This document shows, one piece after another, positions 11,466-22,693 of a stretch of DNA of 64,000 nucleotides. This DNA comes from Vombatus ursinus. Lineage: Eukaryota; Chordata; Mammalia; Diprotodontia; Vombatidae. The stretch spans positions 866,677 through 930,676 of the forward strand of contig NW_020947390.1 of the NCBI RefSeq assembly GCF_900497805.2, written 5' to 3'. The notes below the pieces were generated by a model that saw only the letters and a list, made by a program, of their open reading frames with translations, was not told the origin of the DNA and did no database searches. How positions within the stretch are numbered: position 1 is the stretch's first letter; each line of letters begins with the position of its first letter. Made by a program: the position numbers and the translations under genes.

Positions 11466-12244
11466 TAATTAATTGCTTTAGCATTGTTATGGAAGCTATA
11501 GAATGAAGTTACTAATTAAATTAAATATAATAAAACACTACTGCCATCAAGACTTTTTGGTCATTTCTAGACCATATTACCTGTGTCATCCCCATCTCAC
11601 CAGAATTTAGATTTGGTGCTTGGGATCCTGAGCTCTGATAAATTAATTTTCCCATTATATTGTCCGGAACTTGGTCTCAACACCACTTTTTGACCATTTC
11701 AAGCCTTTCAATTGTGCACGTGTATCCCACACTATCCCAACTTCTAGCTTACCTTACGTCCTTTTATTCGTATATCTAGAACTAGCACAATACCTGAAAC
11801 AGCATAAGTGCTTACCTACAAAATGCTTTTTCATCACCCATTCTTTCATTCATTCTTTTTTTATGGACATAGGTTTTCAAAATTGACCAAAAAATCTATT
11901 TTCTTTCAGGTACTTTGCCAGAAAATGGCACTGATGAGTGCTGATGCTCTGGTTGTGATCTCATGTTCTCAGTGATATTGCATAGGCTTTAATCAGAGTC
12001 CCAGATGTTAAGCAATGGATTTTAACCTCCACCAAGGCAGGAGTTGTCTTGTCTGTAATAAATATTTAATGAATTAAATTAAATTGACCTGAATTTTTCT
12101 TTTAACATTCTTTTTAAGCATTGATAAGCAAAACCACATGAAAATCTTATAAATTTTAAAAGATAATTATAGAACAACAAAGATGAAAACAGTTCACTAA
12201 CTTTTTCACTAATCCATAAATATTATCAAACCCTGCTTAATTTA
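11466..12244. other. No gene; weak L2-like tails only
   Basis: Two very degraded L2-like endings can be guessed (about 11775-11820 'actagcacaatacctgaaac'; about 12025-12075 'aaggcaggagttgtcttg'). Nothing else is recognisable. Confidence 0.35.
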
Positions 12245-12365
12245 TTCTTCAGTATTTTCTTAGCTCTATGATCTTATTAATATCAAGTGAGATGGCATGT
12301 GTATAGCATATGCACAGTAAGGTTTTGCAAACCTTAAAGCAGTATATAAATGCTAGCTGCTGTGA
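12245..12365 (+). repeat. THER/MIR-type CORE-SINE, 3' half
   Basis: It contains 'ggttttgcaaaccttaaagc' then 'agtatataaatgctagctgc', the characteristic 3' end of this SINE family. The head is absent. Confidence 0.75.
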
Positions 12366-12519
12366 GATGTCTCTGAAACCTTATACATTGAAATTCATAT
12401 ACCCATCACATCCTGTGCAACTGTTACCATAACCTCCAAAAAATACTCCATTGATTATTTATATACTGTAAACTTTTTTCTAGGTCTTTTAACACTCTAC
12501 AATACCTAGACTTTTATTC

Positions 12520-12835
12520 AGGATAAGCATTGATGAAATAGCTATTATGTATAAGGTATTATGCTAAGTGCTAGTGATATAAAGAAAGACAAAAGACATT
12601 CCCTGCTCTGAAGCTCACAGTCTAAAAGAAGAGACAAAGGATAAATAACTACATACAAAATAAATTATAGGATAATCCAAAATAGTTACAAAGGGATGGC
12701 ATTAGAATTAAGAGAGCAAGAAAGATTTCCTGTACAAGATGGGGATTTAACTTGAAATTTGAAGAATGCCAGGGAAACCACAGTGCAGAGTACAAAGCAA
12801 GAGACCATTGTTTGCCTTGAGTTCATTACTAAACC
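12520..12835 (+). repeat. Unassigned old repeat, blocks A-B
   Basis: It opens with 'gtattatgctaagtgctagt' and 'cattccctgctctgaagctc' (block A). It then runs through 'ggatttaacttgaaatttga' and 'ccacagtgcagagtacaaag' (block B), in the same order as the copies at 6715 and 56645. Confidence 0.55.
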
Positions 12836-13139
12836 ATCTCTTTTTTCTGATCATCTATTTCCCATATAACATTTATGCTACTTGATACATGATATGTGGT
12901 AGTCTATGTATGTCTATCATGTCCTCCATTCTCCTTTACACTTCTCTGTCTCCCACCAAAATTGATTCTTTGGAAATTTTATTGTTACATGATGCACAAC
13001 TATATGTCACCAGTGCATAAATATTGATATTAAAGAGATTTTTTTCTTTTTTGTGCAGGGAGTATCTTGGAATCCTTGAAAGCCCTGAGAAATTTCCCAA
13101 ATACAGTGTAAAAAAGCAAAACACTAAAAAACCTGACTG

Positions 13140-13290
13140 TTCCTATTCATGTTTTCATTAATGCTGTTCTCAATTAGTATATACCATTCTCATAAAGATT
13201 TTATAGAGATGAGAAAATAGGCATATGGGTTGATAGTTATTGATGTTCGCTGGACTGCCTTTGGGTGAGTCATATATTCCTGTTCGATAA
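13140..13290 (-). repeat. RTE LINE reverse-transcriptase fragment
   Basis: On the minus strand the frame through about 13192-13250 reads 'NINNYQPICLFSHLYKIFMR'. This is the first conserved reverse-transcriptase block of RTE-type LINEs (NYRPI..LSH.YKIF). It is a short isolated fragment of the enzyme. RTE elements supply the machinery that moved MAR1-type SINEs. Confidence 0.7.
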
Positions 13291-13644
13291 TGCATTAACC
13301 AAGTAGTTGAACATTTAAATTTTCCCTAATTAAAGCACAATAGCAGCAGCAGTAATAAAAATAGCCAGAAATGTTTGCATATTACTCTGAATTCATTTCT
13401 TCACTAAGTTACTGACCATCAGTAGAGAACAATAATTCTCACCCTTTCTTGCCCTACCTAAATGCAATTACAGATTTATTTATATAAAAAATTATTCTGT
13501 ATTAAACCAATAGAACCTCAGTCTTTAAGGACTAAAATGTTGGAAAACTTAAATGGTGTGCACTGTTATATAATTCTTCAGGTCACCTTTGCAACATTTC
13601 CTGAATATGACCCCTTCTCTCCTCTGACACTGCCACCGCCCTAG
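13291..13644. other. No gene; unassigned
   Basis: AT-rich sequence with no diagnostic repeat word. A plus-strand frame at 13462-13644 has no domain and ends where the L2 begins. Confidence 0.4.
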
Positions 13645-14290
13645 TGCACATGCTCTTCACCACATGCCTTAATAGGTGCACTAGACTGCTGATGGGTCTG
13701 CCTGCTTCAGGTCCCTCCTCACTTTAATTCATTCTCCATTCAGGCACTAGAGTGATTTTCCTAAAATGTAGGTCTGACTATGTCACCTCACCCCACTCAA
13801 TAAATTTCAGTGCCACCACATTGCCTCCAGGAACAAATTCAAAATGCTCAGCTTGCCATTCAGGGCCCTTCATATTCTAGCCCCCTTCTACCCTTCTAGT
13901 TTGCTTTCACCTTACTCTCCAATCTGACATTCCATCTCTCAACTCTGGACATTCTCTTTGACTGTCCTCCATGCCTGGAATGGTCTCCCTCCTCCACTCC
14001 AACTACTGACTTCCCTGGCTTCCTTTAAGTTTCAAATAAAATCCCACCTTCTACAGGAAGCCATCCCTAACTCATCACAATTCCAGTGCTTTCCTTTTTT
14101 TATATCCTATTTATCTTGCATGTAGCTTGCTTTGTATATTTTTGTTTGTATATTGTCTCCCCCAATAGACTGTATGTTTCTTGAGGGCAGGCACTGTCAT
14201 TTGTCTCTTTTTGTATCCCCCAGTGCTTAACCCAGTGTCTGGCACATAGTAGGTGCTTAATAAATGTTTTTTTGAGTTGAATTGAAATTG
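13645..14290 (+). repeat. L2 LINE 3' region, long
   Basis: About 645 bp of L2 3' sequence are present in order: 'gtctgactatgtcacctcac', 'cattgcctccaggaacaa', 'cattcagggcccttcatatt', 'ctccatgcctggaatggtct', 'aggaagccatccctaactca', and the closing 'agtgcttaacccagtgtctg' with 'ggtgcttaataaatg'. It is the best-preserved L2 in the window. Confidence 0.85.
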
Positions 14291-14499
14291 AATACTAAGT
14301 TGTATAATTTTTTTTATTTTTAATGAATGTTTTCTGTGAAAATGTCTTCTGCCTGAAATATATTTAAAAGGTCTAAATATTATACTCTTGAATTTGAATG
14401 TTCTGAAAGGAATAGTCTCCTTATGTTATTAGATATTCAATAATATTTCTACTTTGTGGATTGAAGAAAAATTAGCTTAAGCACCACTTACTATATAAG

Positions 14500-14735
14500 G
14501 ATTTTCCTGCCTCTTCCCCAACCCTCCCAGTTTCTATCACTTCTCTTCCTATAAAATCATCTTGTTTTACTCTCTATTTTCTCTACTTATTTATCTTTTT
14601 TACCCATTGTTTCACTTGGTAGAAGCTAAACTCCTTGAGGACAAGGACTGTTTCATTTTGTTTTCATATTCCTATTGCCTAGCACAGGGCCTCATTTATT
14701 ATAGATGCATAATAAATGCTTGTTGATTGATTTAC
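14500..14735 (+). repeat. L2 LINE 3' tail
   Basis: A second L2 end lies 210 bp after the first: 'actccttgaggacaaggact', 'cctattgcctagcacagggc', 'cataataaatgcttgttg'. Confidence 0.8.
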
Positions 14736-14744
14736 CCTTATGCT

Positions 14745-14855
14745 TTATGGGATCCTTGAGGGCAGAGACTATATTTTGCCTCTTTTTGAATTCTCAGCAC
14801 TTAGCACAGAGCCTGGAACACTTAATAAATATCTAGTGACTGACTGACTGATGCT
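14745..14855 (+). repeat. L2 LINE 3' tail
   Basis: A third L2 end follows directly: 'gatccttgagggcagagact', 'cagcacttagcacagagcct', 'cttaataaatatctagtgac'. Three L2 ends lie in the same direction in about 1.2 kb. Confidence 0.8.
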
Positions 14856-15589
14856 CCACTCATTCAACAAATATTGTTTGCTGTGGGCAAGGTTCTAAGT
14901 GAGGCCACAATGTATAAAAAATTGAATATGGCAGAATTTGGGCTTTCAAGAGACATACACTCATTTAAATGATCTGAGAATTACAGAAGTGTAGAGGTTA
15001 TAACCAGGAATTGATCTGGTCATTTTAAAAGGTTTAAAATTTAAAGCTGTTTGAGGCTTTGATTTCCTTGTTAAAAGTGTAGACTCTCCATTAATACCAC
15101 ATTAAGATGATTAAGGACACCTCCTCGATGAAGATGGAGAGTACCATTGGTCTGATTGTTTGTTGATTCATTGAGAATGAATTACTGATTCATATCATTT
15201 AGAGATAATTAATTGGGTCAGGGCTGAGTACCCATGAATTTAAGTACTGTAAAAATGCATTAAACTGATCAAATGAAGGACAGTAAGGGGAAGAAGGAAA
15301 AAAAAAGACAAAGAGAGAAAGAGACAGTTCAGCATCACCAAATGACCAGAGAGAGTACTTAGCCCTATCATAGAGATGGCACTTAGGTCCTTCTGAAGGA
15401 AGAGTCTGCTTATCCATGCCATACAATGCTAACAGCTATTGAGAACCAGTGGCAGAATCTTTTGGAAATTTCTAGCCAGGGAACCATATAGTTCCTAAAA
15501 AGAAGAAAACACCCTATGACTGACTCAGTGGGTGGCAGAATCTTGCAAAGGATGATATTGGGAATTTTACAGGAAAAATTTCAAGGGTT
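14856..15589. other. No gene; unassigned
   Basis: Near 15060-15230 there is AT-rich unique-looking DNA. A purine-rich stretch lies at 15290-15330. No element could be named. Confidence 0.4.
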
Positions 15590-16250
15590 CATGAACTCCA
15601 GCCATTCTGGATAACTATTTGGTCCCTTATATACCCTTTGATCCAGCCAAACCTTTACTAGGCCTACATCCCAAAGAGATAAAAGAGTGAAAAAAGGACC
15701 TATATGTATAAAACTATGATGGTGATTTTCATAATAGCCAAAAATTTTGGAAACAAAGGGCTGTTCTACAACTGGAAAATAGCTAAACAAATACTAGAAT
15801 AGGAATGTAATAGGATATAATTGTGCCATGAGAAATAACAAAACGGACAGTTTCAGAGGGAACCTGCATGAATTTATGGAAATTAAAGTGAGGAGAGGTA
15901 GAACAATGTATATAGTAACACTACAGACATGCTATTATAGAGAAAAACAATTTTGAAAGCCATCAGAACTCTGACAATGCAGTGATAAACTGGGAGTCCA
16001 GAATACTGAAAAGAAAAAAAAATCCCACTTCTCTCCTGCCAGAGAGGTGATGAACTTCAAGTGTGGAGAGAGATATCCATTTTCAGGTATGGTGAAATGG
16101 AAATTTGTTTTGCGGGAGTATGCAGTTTTGTGGTGAGAGAGTTCTGTTTGTTGTTGAATTGTGAGAGGGCAGTGGGAGGAACAAAATGTAGGTAAAAATT
16201 AATACAACTTTTTTAAGTTCATGGAAACCACTGAGTTAGGAGTAAATAAA
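15590..16250 (+). repeat. L1 LINE 3' end, old subfamily
   Basis: The end of ORF2 is visible as 'tttgatccagccaaaccttt', then 'aggcctacatcccaaagaga' (the usual FDPAxPLLGLxPKE) and a 'YNCAMRN'-like stretch. The 3' untranslated part differs from the other L1 ends here ('ctgccagagaggtgatgaac', 'gaaatttgttttgcgggagt'), so it is a separate subfamily. Strongly diverged and 5'-truncated. Confidence 0.65.
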
Positions 16251-17489
16251 ATCAAATTCTGAGGTTCCTTATTATTACTTCTTAATATTTGCTGTTGCTA
16301 GTATTAAATTACATTCAAAGCTAATCCCTTTGAGCCCTGAAGTGAAAGCAAGTAGGGTAGATTTTCTCTTTTCGGTATGTGGGTGGGGACCATGCCAAAA
16401 AGTATGATTAATGAGATACTTCAAGATTGAATTTCATGTTTATAAAGACAGAATTTGGGGTTCCAAACAATGGGGTGCATCTATGAATATTTAACTGAAA
16501 TATAAATAATGACATGATGAGCACATTAAAGAGGGCTTATTTTTTGAGTGATATGAATTCCACATGATAGGTAGTTTCTCCTTTATAACATCAAAACAAG
16601 TTTTAATGAAGAAATAGAAATATTTTAGTTATAGCATTAGATGAGACATTATATATGGACCACAATCAGAGAAATTCTATCTTGTTGACTTAAAGTAAGA
16701 ATTCAGATGTGTGCCTAACAGTGAATACAGAACATGATACCATATCTGAATTTAGAGAAGATTCTTTGCCCTAGGAAGGTTTGTGAAATTAGGGCCATTG
16801 TGCCTAATACATATTTGAAATGTCTCAAATGATTTCAAGAGGGAAAAGATTTGTATAACATTGAATGAGCAGTAGCCAAGTATGTTTCTATCACCCAGGG
16901 AGTTTTAGCAGTAGCCTGTGTGATTTTCTTAAACTACTACCAACCCAGTTACTCCATACATTATGGATCCCTGATCTCATCAGTGTGGGCACAGCCTTCA
17001 CTTATAGAGATCACAACCCTCCAGAACTTCTCATTCTATAAAATTCTTGTCCATATCTTCCTATAAATCTTCCACAGGGGGTTCTACCTCAACAATTGGA
17101 GGCTTTCCTTTGATTTTCTTACAGTTGTTGCTGTTAGTTTGTTTCGGTGAGGTGAAGACAACAGTGTGACACAAATGCTGTTTATGTATTATATCTCATT
17201 ATTACAGCTCTCTTTATGTTATTTACCCTCCTTTTTTCACAATGTTTCTGCATAATAATATATTTAAGCTACTGCTCTCATACTAGTCACAGTTGTTAAG
17301 ATGTTATGGATGGTTTTGTGTCCAGCATGATTTTTTAAAATGTTTTTTTCCCTCTTTGTTATTGTTCCTTTAACAGTGTTTTTTTAATTAACCTGTCTCT
17401 CCTACTACACACCTCTCCCATTTAAGCAATATTTTTTTTTTAATTCTACAATACATATCTACAGAGTCTGGCAAAACAAATGCCCACAT
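16251..17489. other. No gene; unassigned
   Basis: 16251-16900 shows no repeat word and may be unique. 16940-17110 has pyrimidine-rich words of the kind found in old repeats. 17330-17490 is T-rich and may be the far 3' end of the minus-strand L1 that follows. Confidence 0.4.
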
Positions 17490-17968
17490 TGGACATATCC
17501 AAAAATGGATGTCTCTATCTGTATTTATGTTCATCACTTCTCTGTTTAAGATGAATGGTATACTTCATCTTCATTCTTTTGAAATTGGTCATCTATCATT
17601 GCATTTAGCAGAATTCTTACCTTTCAATTTTTTTCCTCTATTATGTTGTTAACACTATGTAACTTGTTCTCCTAGTTCTGTCTAATTTTTTCTGCATAAG
17701 TTCATAAAGATTTTCCCAGTTTCCTCTGCAATTTTCCATTTGGTCAATTTTTATGGGACTATAATATTCCATTACATGCATACATCCAAATTTGTTTAGC
17801 TGTCCATCATACACAAGAAGGACAACACATTAGTTTTCAAGTTTGGGCTACCATGAAAACATCTCCTAAGAAGATAGATAGGTAGATAAATAGATAGATA
17901 TCTACATCTATATCTATATCTATGTATCTATCTATCTACATGCATATACATACATATATTTATGTATA

Positions 17969-18000
<32 letters not shown>

Positions 18001-18013
18001 GAGAGAGAGAGAG

Positions 18014-18054
<41 letters not shown>

Positions 18055-18420
18055 GAATTGTTCTTTCCTTGATTTCTTTGGGGGTATAGGCATAGTGATA
18101 ATAATAAATCAATGGGTATACACAGTGACTTTTAGGATACAGTTCAAATTGTTTTCCAGAATGGATGTATCAATTCACATTTCTAAAAATTATACATTAA
18201 GGTACCTGTTTCCTCCCAACCTGTCCAATATTTGTTTTTTCCTCTATAGAAGTCTGTTAAGTATGAAGTGGAATCTCAAAGTTGCTTTAATTTGCAGGTC
18301 TATTACTGACTTACAATACTTTTCATGATTGTTGATAGCTTGAATTTCTTCCTTTGAAAAATGCTTGTTCATATCCTTTGACTATTTGCATATTGGGGAA
18401 TGGATTTTAGACTTTTATTT
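17490..18420 (-). repeat. L1 LINE, ORF2 end, minus strand
   Basis: In plus reading it shows reverse-complement L1 text: 'atgttgttaacactatgtaa', 'ggtcaatttttatgggacta', 'gttcaaattgttttccagaa' and 'tttgactatttgcatattgg'. These correspond to the C-terminal part of ORF2. A compound microsatellite splits it at 17868-18055. Confidence 0.75.
17868..18055. repeat. Compound microsatellite GATA/TATC, TG, GA
   Basis: A GATA-rich part (17873-17905) is followed by a TATC-rich part (17908-17940), so the tetranucleotide switches strand and can fold on itself. (TG)n and (GA)n runs follow up to 18051. It lies inside the minus-strand L1. Confidence 0.9.
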
Positions 18421-19079
18421 ATTTAATTTTATTTTTTAAATTTAAGTTTTAATTAATTTGAATTTTCTCCTTATAAAGAAGTCCCAAAATCTTAATACAG
18501 TTTTAAGCTTTAAAAACTACAGAAGTATTATTGCTACAAACATATAAAAATATCACTTAAAGTTTGTTAAATTTTTTTATACTTATTTGTGTGAATTTTA
18601 ATTTAACATTTACAAGATAGGGCACCCTGTCATTATGCATTGAGTATGCAAAAGTTTCTGGATGACACTATCTCAGAGGGATTAGATGGTGCTAGGCCTC
18701 ATCCTTGACCATCATGGTCATTTGATCTTTCTCTCAGTCTTGTGAAGCCACATCAGAACTGCCACATATACAACAAAATTAAATTATTTGGATGATCTGT
18801 AAGCTAGGATTACACATGCAATCCTTTCAATCACTTCACAGAAATCAACAGAAGAGTTTTTTTTTTACCAAGTTTGAAAATTGACTAGAGTAATGTTCAT
18901 GTGGCACAAGAAAATGTATATGTTGATTTCTAATAAGAAATATATAAATATTTTAAAAATGAGATAAAGTTTTCAAATGTTTTTGTAAGTATGTAGCACT
19001 TGTATTTCTGAAATTATTAGTGCTTGAAATTACATCAATACTTTTGGAACACTGCATATTGAAAATAAAATATTTAACA
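18421..19079. other. No gene; AT-rich, between two L1 parts
   Basis: I recognise no family here. It separates two pieces of minus-strand L1 that would otherwise be about 250 bp apart in the element, so part of it may be an insertion. Confidence 0.35.
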
Positions 19080-19270
19080 AAAATTTTGTTGGAAAGATTT
19101 CAGTTATTTCTTTCCATTCTAATTTTTACTACATTATATTTGACTTTACAAAGTCTGTTTAATTTTATATAATCAGAAGTGTCATTTATCTTGTACAATC
19201 TTCTCTACCACTTTAGTCATGAGTTCTTCCCCTAGCCATAGATCCAAAAGAGAAATTTCTTCCCACAAAA
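19080..19270 (-). repeat. L1 LINE internal ORF2 fragment, minus strand
   Basis: The words 'tttaattttatataatcaga', 'gtcatgagttcttcccctag' and 'ccatagatccaaaagagaaa' match reverse-complement L1 ORF2 sequence that lies just upstream of the part seen at 17490-18420. Probably the same element. Confidence 0.55.
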
Positions 19271-19424
19271 TCATTTATGCTGAATGATCACTTGCCTTTT
19301 GGGTCAGTTGTAATTTGGATTCTTTTGAGATTGTGGTATTCAAAGACTCAAGAGCTATATGGCAGGCATCATCATGAAATAAATATTTAACTGTTAAAAT
19401 GTGAAATCACAAATACCACTCATT

Positions 19425-19560
19425 GAATCAATCAACAGTTACTATGTACCTCCCATGTGCCAGGCACTGGTTAGTGCTAGAGAGAAAAAGACTAGAATGA
19501 AAAAGCCCCACCCTAAAGGAGCTTACCTTCTATAGGGGCAGGATACATATGCATATAGAA
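19425..19560 (+). repeat. Unassigned old repeat, block A
   Basis: 'tcaatcaacagttactatgt', 'catgtgccaggcactggtta' and 'ccctaaaggagcttaccttc' are block A of the family described at 6715. The rest of the family is missing. Confidence 0.5.
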
Positions 19561-19569
19561 GTACAGAAT

Positions 19570-19625
19570 GTCACTAAAGTGTTAATACAGTCTTAAGTTA
19601 ACTTAAAACTGCAAAATTAAAAAAA
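19570..19625. mobile_element. Mariner-like palindromic miniature, remnant
   Basis: The core at 19588-19611 is a near-palindrome ('cagtcttaagtt' against 'aacttaaaactg'). It resembles the inner part of mariner-type miniatures, with 'gtcttagtgcagttttaagc'-like arms. The ends are not clear. Confidence 0.4.
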
Positions 19626-19734
19626 AATCATACAAAACAAATAGACTAAATATATGCTGTGAATATAATAGAAAATATCATCTAAGAATCATCACTAGTT
19701 TAATTAAACATCAACATGTTATTTATTAAATGGC

Positions 19735-19815
19735 AAACCAGTCCAATATCTTTGACAAGAAAAAATCCAAATGGGGTCACAAAGACTCTGACATGACTGA
19801 AATAACTGAAAAATA
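19735..19815 (+). repeat. MAR1-type SINE, RTE-like tail only
   Basis: 'ggcaaaccagtccaatatct', 'atggggtcacaaagactctg' and 'acatgactgaaataactga' form the RTE-derived 3' tail of MAR1. Confidence 0.75.
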
Positions 19816-20494
19816 ATGTTTACCCCTATCTGTGATATACTTTGCTTCCACTGGCATATGGAATTATTTCCTGATTAAATCAACTGGTTATGATATTATA
19901 ATATTACTATTTTCAATTCAAATAAAAAGAGGTATAGGGTTCTTGTGGTGGAAATTTCACCTCAAGTGGAGGGTGAATGAGCTTCATATTGGCCATTATA
20001 CTCCTTTATAACCAATATTTCTTCCTTTTTTTTTACCTATCTCACTTTCATACGAGTTAGAGTTGGAAAAGACCTATTAAAATGAGTTCATTCTCCTCAG
20101 CAAAGGATAAGCCAAGTTCATTAATGGCAGGTGCAGCTTTTATTCATCTGAAAGGACGAATACAACCTCCAGCATGGAATATCTATAATAGATAGTGTTT
20201 AAAGTTGCTGCTAGTCTCACCAAATAATATCTGAGATGTATTTGACCTTGGATGAAGGCATAAGGTAGCTAGGACATATTTATTCTGTGATTGATTGTGC
20301 ATTGGGTTTAGAAGTCATTGAAATAAATATACTTTGATGCATGCAAAAATCATGCTGACCATAAAATTTATCAATGATTTATCAATTGATATTGACATCA
20401 ATTCATAGTTTTATGCCATTGTTCCTACTCTCTCATGTAAATTTACTTCACCCTCTACCATCTGAATGCTGCCCATCCTTTGTTTACTTTTTCA
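19816..20494. other. No gene; mostly unassigned
   Basis: A short minus-strand SINE/L3-type fragment may lie at 20048-20110 ('gagttagagttggaaaagac'). The rest is AT-rich without recognisable repeats. Confidence 0.35.
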
Positions 20495-20698
20495 AAGGAT
20501 TACACTCTAAGAGTTGGAAAGGATTTAACAGGTTACCTAGTCCAATTCATATCCACTCAGGAATCCCTTCTCCAATACCCCTCATAAGTGAAAACCTAGC
20601 TTCTACTTAGAGAACTCCAGTGATAAGGAACCCATTGAAATCTGGCATAGCTCATTCCACCTTTAGATAATTATAATTGTTTGGAAGGTTTTCCTTGT

Positions 20699-20749
20699 AC
20701 AGGGTGTCTCAAAAAGTCTTAGTTCAGGTTTATGCTAAGAATTCGGGGA
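20699..20749 (+). mobile_element. Mariner-like terminal repeat fragment
   Basis: The sequence starts 'tacagggtgtctcaaaaagt' and continues 'cttagttcaggtttatgct'. This is the terminal type of mammalian mariner elements, beginning with TA. Only one end is seen. It sits inside the L3. Confidence 0.5.
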
Positions 20750-20755
20750 TATCTT

Positions 20756-20961
20756 ATTATTCAGTCACGTACAACTCTTCATGTAATCATAGACTTCTGT
20801 CCATGGTGTTTTCTTAGTAAAGATACTGGAGTGATCTGCCATTTCCTTCTTCATGTCCCTATTTTACAGATGAGAAATTGAGGCAAATAGGAATCAAGTG
20901 ACTTGCCCAAGAACCACAGTCTCCCTAACTTCAGGCCCAGTGCTCTATCTACGTCACTCCC
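20756..20961 (-). repeat. MAR1-type SINE, minus strand
   Basis: Reverse MAR1 text: tail 'cagtcacgtacaactcttca', then 'ctggagtgatctgccatttc', core 'cctattttacagatgagaaa', head 'aggcccagtgctctatctac'. It is flanked by a short direct repeat, 'tatctt', at 20750-20755 and 20962-20967. Confidence 0.75.
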
Positions 20962-21399
20962 TATCTTGTACTAAACCTAAGACTATTCCTCTGCAATTTC
21001 TCTTTCCACTGCTCCTAGATCTGTCCTTTCCCTTCCATAAAACAGCCTCCAGCTACTTAAAGACAACAGTCATCATCCCTAAGTCTTCTCCAGGCTAAAT
21101 AGCTCGAGTTCTTTTAGATGATCTTCATCAGGCATGCCTTCCATGCCTCTGACTGTCCTAGTTGCATGTCTTTGGATGTGCTCCAAGGGTTTTTTTTTAA
21201 TGTCCCTGCTAAAACCTGATACTCAGAACTATTCATTATATTGTTTTTGGCAAGAGTTCCCCACAAGGGAATCTTCCAGAACTTATGCTCAATAAGAATC
21301 ATGATTATGAATGCTGAGTACATTATTCCTTATGGGTAATATGCAAGGCAAAGAACAGGGGTTCTATTATCTTCTTTGTTGGTCCAATGGGGGTGGAGG

Positions 21400-21545
21400 G
21401 GTGGAGATGTATATAGATTTGTAGTCATAAGACCTGAGTTCAAATTATGGCCATTTATTAGGTATATGACCTAGGGCAAATGTGGGAAGCTCCAAGAACC
21501 TTAGTGTCCACATCTCTGAAATGAGACTAATGTAACTTGCAATAA
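21400..21545 (+). repeat. CORE-SINE
   Basis: Head region 'gtcataagacctgagttcaa', core 'taggtatatgacctagggca', 'ccacatctctgaaatgagac'. The 3' end is lost. Confidence 0.65.
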
Positions 21546-21547
21546 GA

Positions 21548-21700
21548 GGAAGCGTGCCAAAATGCTCTGAATAGAGGGCCAGCTTTGGAGTCTAGCTTCC
21601 AGTGCTGTCTCTCTCACAAAATGTCTATGGTAATGAAGAAATCATTTAACCCCTCAGTGTGCGAGACAACTCTATAAAACTATTAAGTTAATAGACACGT
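21548..21700 (+). repeat. SINE of a second marsupial type
   Basis: 'aatagagggccagctttgga', 'gaagaaatcatttaacccct' and 'cagtgtgcgagacaactcta' are words of a marsupial SINE whose tail differs from MAR1 and THER. It follows the previous SINE without a gap. Confidence 0.5.
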
Positions 21701-21734
21701 TGTCAGACTGCAAAGTAGGAGGGAATGTATGCTT

Positions 21735-21915
21735 AAAAAAAGATAATGGATTGAGAGTCCTAGTTCCTGGATTTGCATCCTAGCTTTGCCTCTCACTAGC
21801 TATGTGACCTTGGGGGGAAAGGAGGGGAGAGGTAAGAGATCAAGCCTTTCTATAGCACCTATTTATGTGCCAGAAACTGTGCTAAGATCTTTTACAAATA
21901 TTAGCTCATTTGACC
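21735..21915 (+). repeat. CORE-SINE head plus block-A-like fragment
   Basis: 21735-21815 has 'aatggattgagagtcctagt' and 'ctcactagctatgtgacctt', a SINE head and core. 21850-21915 has 'tttatgtgccagaaactgtg', then 'ttttacaaatattagctcat', which belongs to an old MIR-type or block-A repeat. Confidence 0.55.
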
Positions 21916-22369
21916 AGCTGGGTGAATGCTGGATTTTATGCCATGCACTCCTGTTTTATTGTTCATTGCCCAATGGCTAACATTCACTGGCAGAAAAGAC
22001 AAATTACAAAGTTCCCCAATTCCTAAGCAGAATTTAGCATGTATGACCTCAGCCAAGTAACTGACTTGTCCCTTTTTTTTATTTTACCTTCTCAATGCTC
22101 TTACCACTCAAATTTCATGTACCCCTGCAGCTAAAACTCAGAGGAAGAGAGTACAAATAGATTCATATCAGTTCTTTAGAGTACTGGCCTTTTGAGATGC
22201 CATTCTTATAGCTGGACATCTCATTTGGCACATATATGGTGCTTTGTATTATTATTTACAAGTATGTATTTATATGTATTTAAATCTGTATATGCAGTTT
22301 TTTCTCTATATCTGTATCTTTTTCTATGTTAAGTTACATACATAGAAACAGACTAGCTAGTTTTTATAA

Positions 22370-22515
22370 ATATGTCTACTCCTCAACTAGATTTTATACT
22401 CCTTGAAGGAATGGATGGTTTTAGAGGTCACTGGAAACCAACCCCACTTGCACATTTAAGAATATAATTTCCATCTAATAGAGGCATAATAAATATTTAT
22501 TTTGTTGACCAATGG
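22370..22515 (+). repeat. L2-like 3' tail, weak
   Basis: 'ttttatactccttgaaggaa' and 'gcataataaatatttatttt' fit the L2 closing order, but the middle differs. Confidence 0.4.
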
Positions 22516-22559
22516 ATTGACTTTGTTGATTAATCCTGATTTTCCCCAGCTAGTATTGC

Positions 22560-22692
22560 CTCCTCTAAGAAATTACCTTGTTATTACCTTTCATTTGATT
22601 TCTATGTATATTTAGGTATATGTGTTGTTTTCTTGGATAGAATATAAATCCCTTGAGGGAAGAGGCTATCCTATGTTTCTATTTGTGTCCTT
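22560..22692 (+). repeat. L2 LINE 3' tail, cut short
   Basis: 'attaccttgttattaccttt' and 'aaatcccttgagggaagagg' followed by 'tttgtgtcctttgctagg' give an L2 end that stops before the 'cctggcacatagtagg' word. It is directly followed by 7SL-like sequence. Confidence 0.6.
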
Positions 22693-22693
22693 T

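Larger units (their letters stand above)
20495..21320 (-). repeat. L3/CR1 LINE 3' region, minus strand, split
   Basis: Plus-strand words are the reverse of L3: 'gagttggaaaggatttaaca', 'ctcattccacctttagataa', then after an insertion 'actgctcctagatctgtcct', 'taagtcttctccaggctaaa' and 'tttggatgtgctccaagggt'. A mariner-like end at 20699-20749 and a minus-strand MAR1 SINE (20756-20961) interrupt it. Confidence 0.8.
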
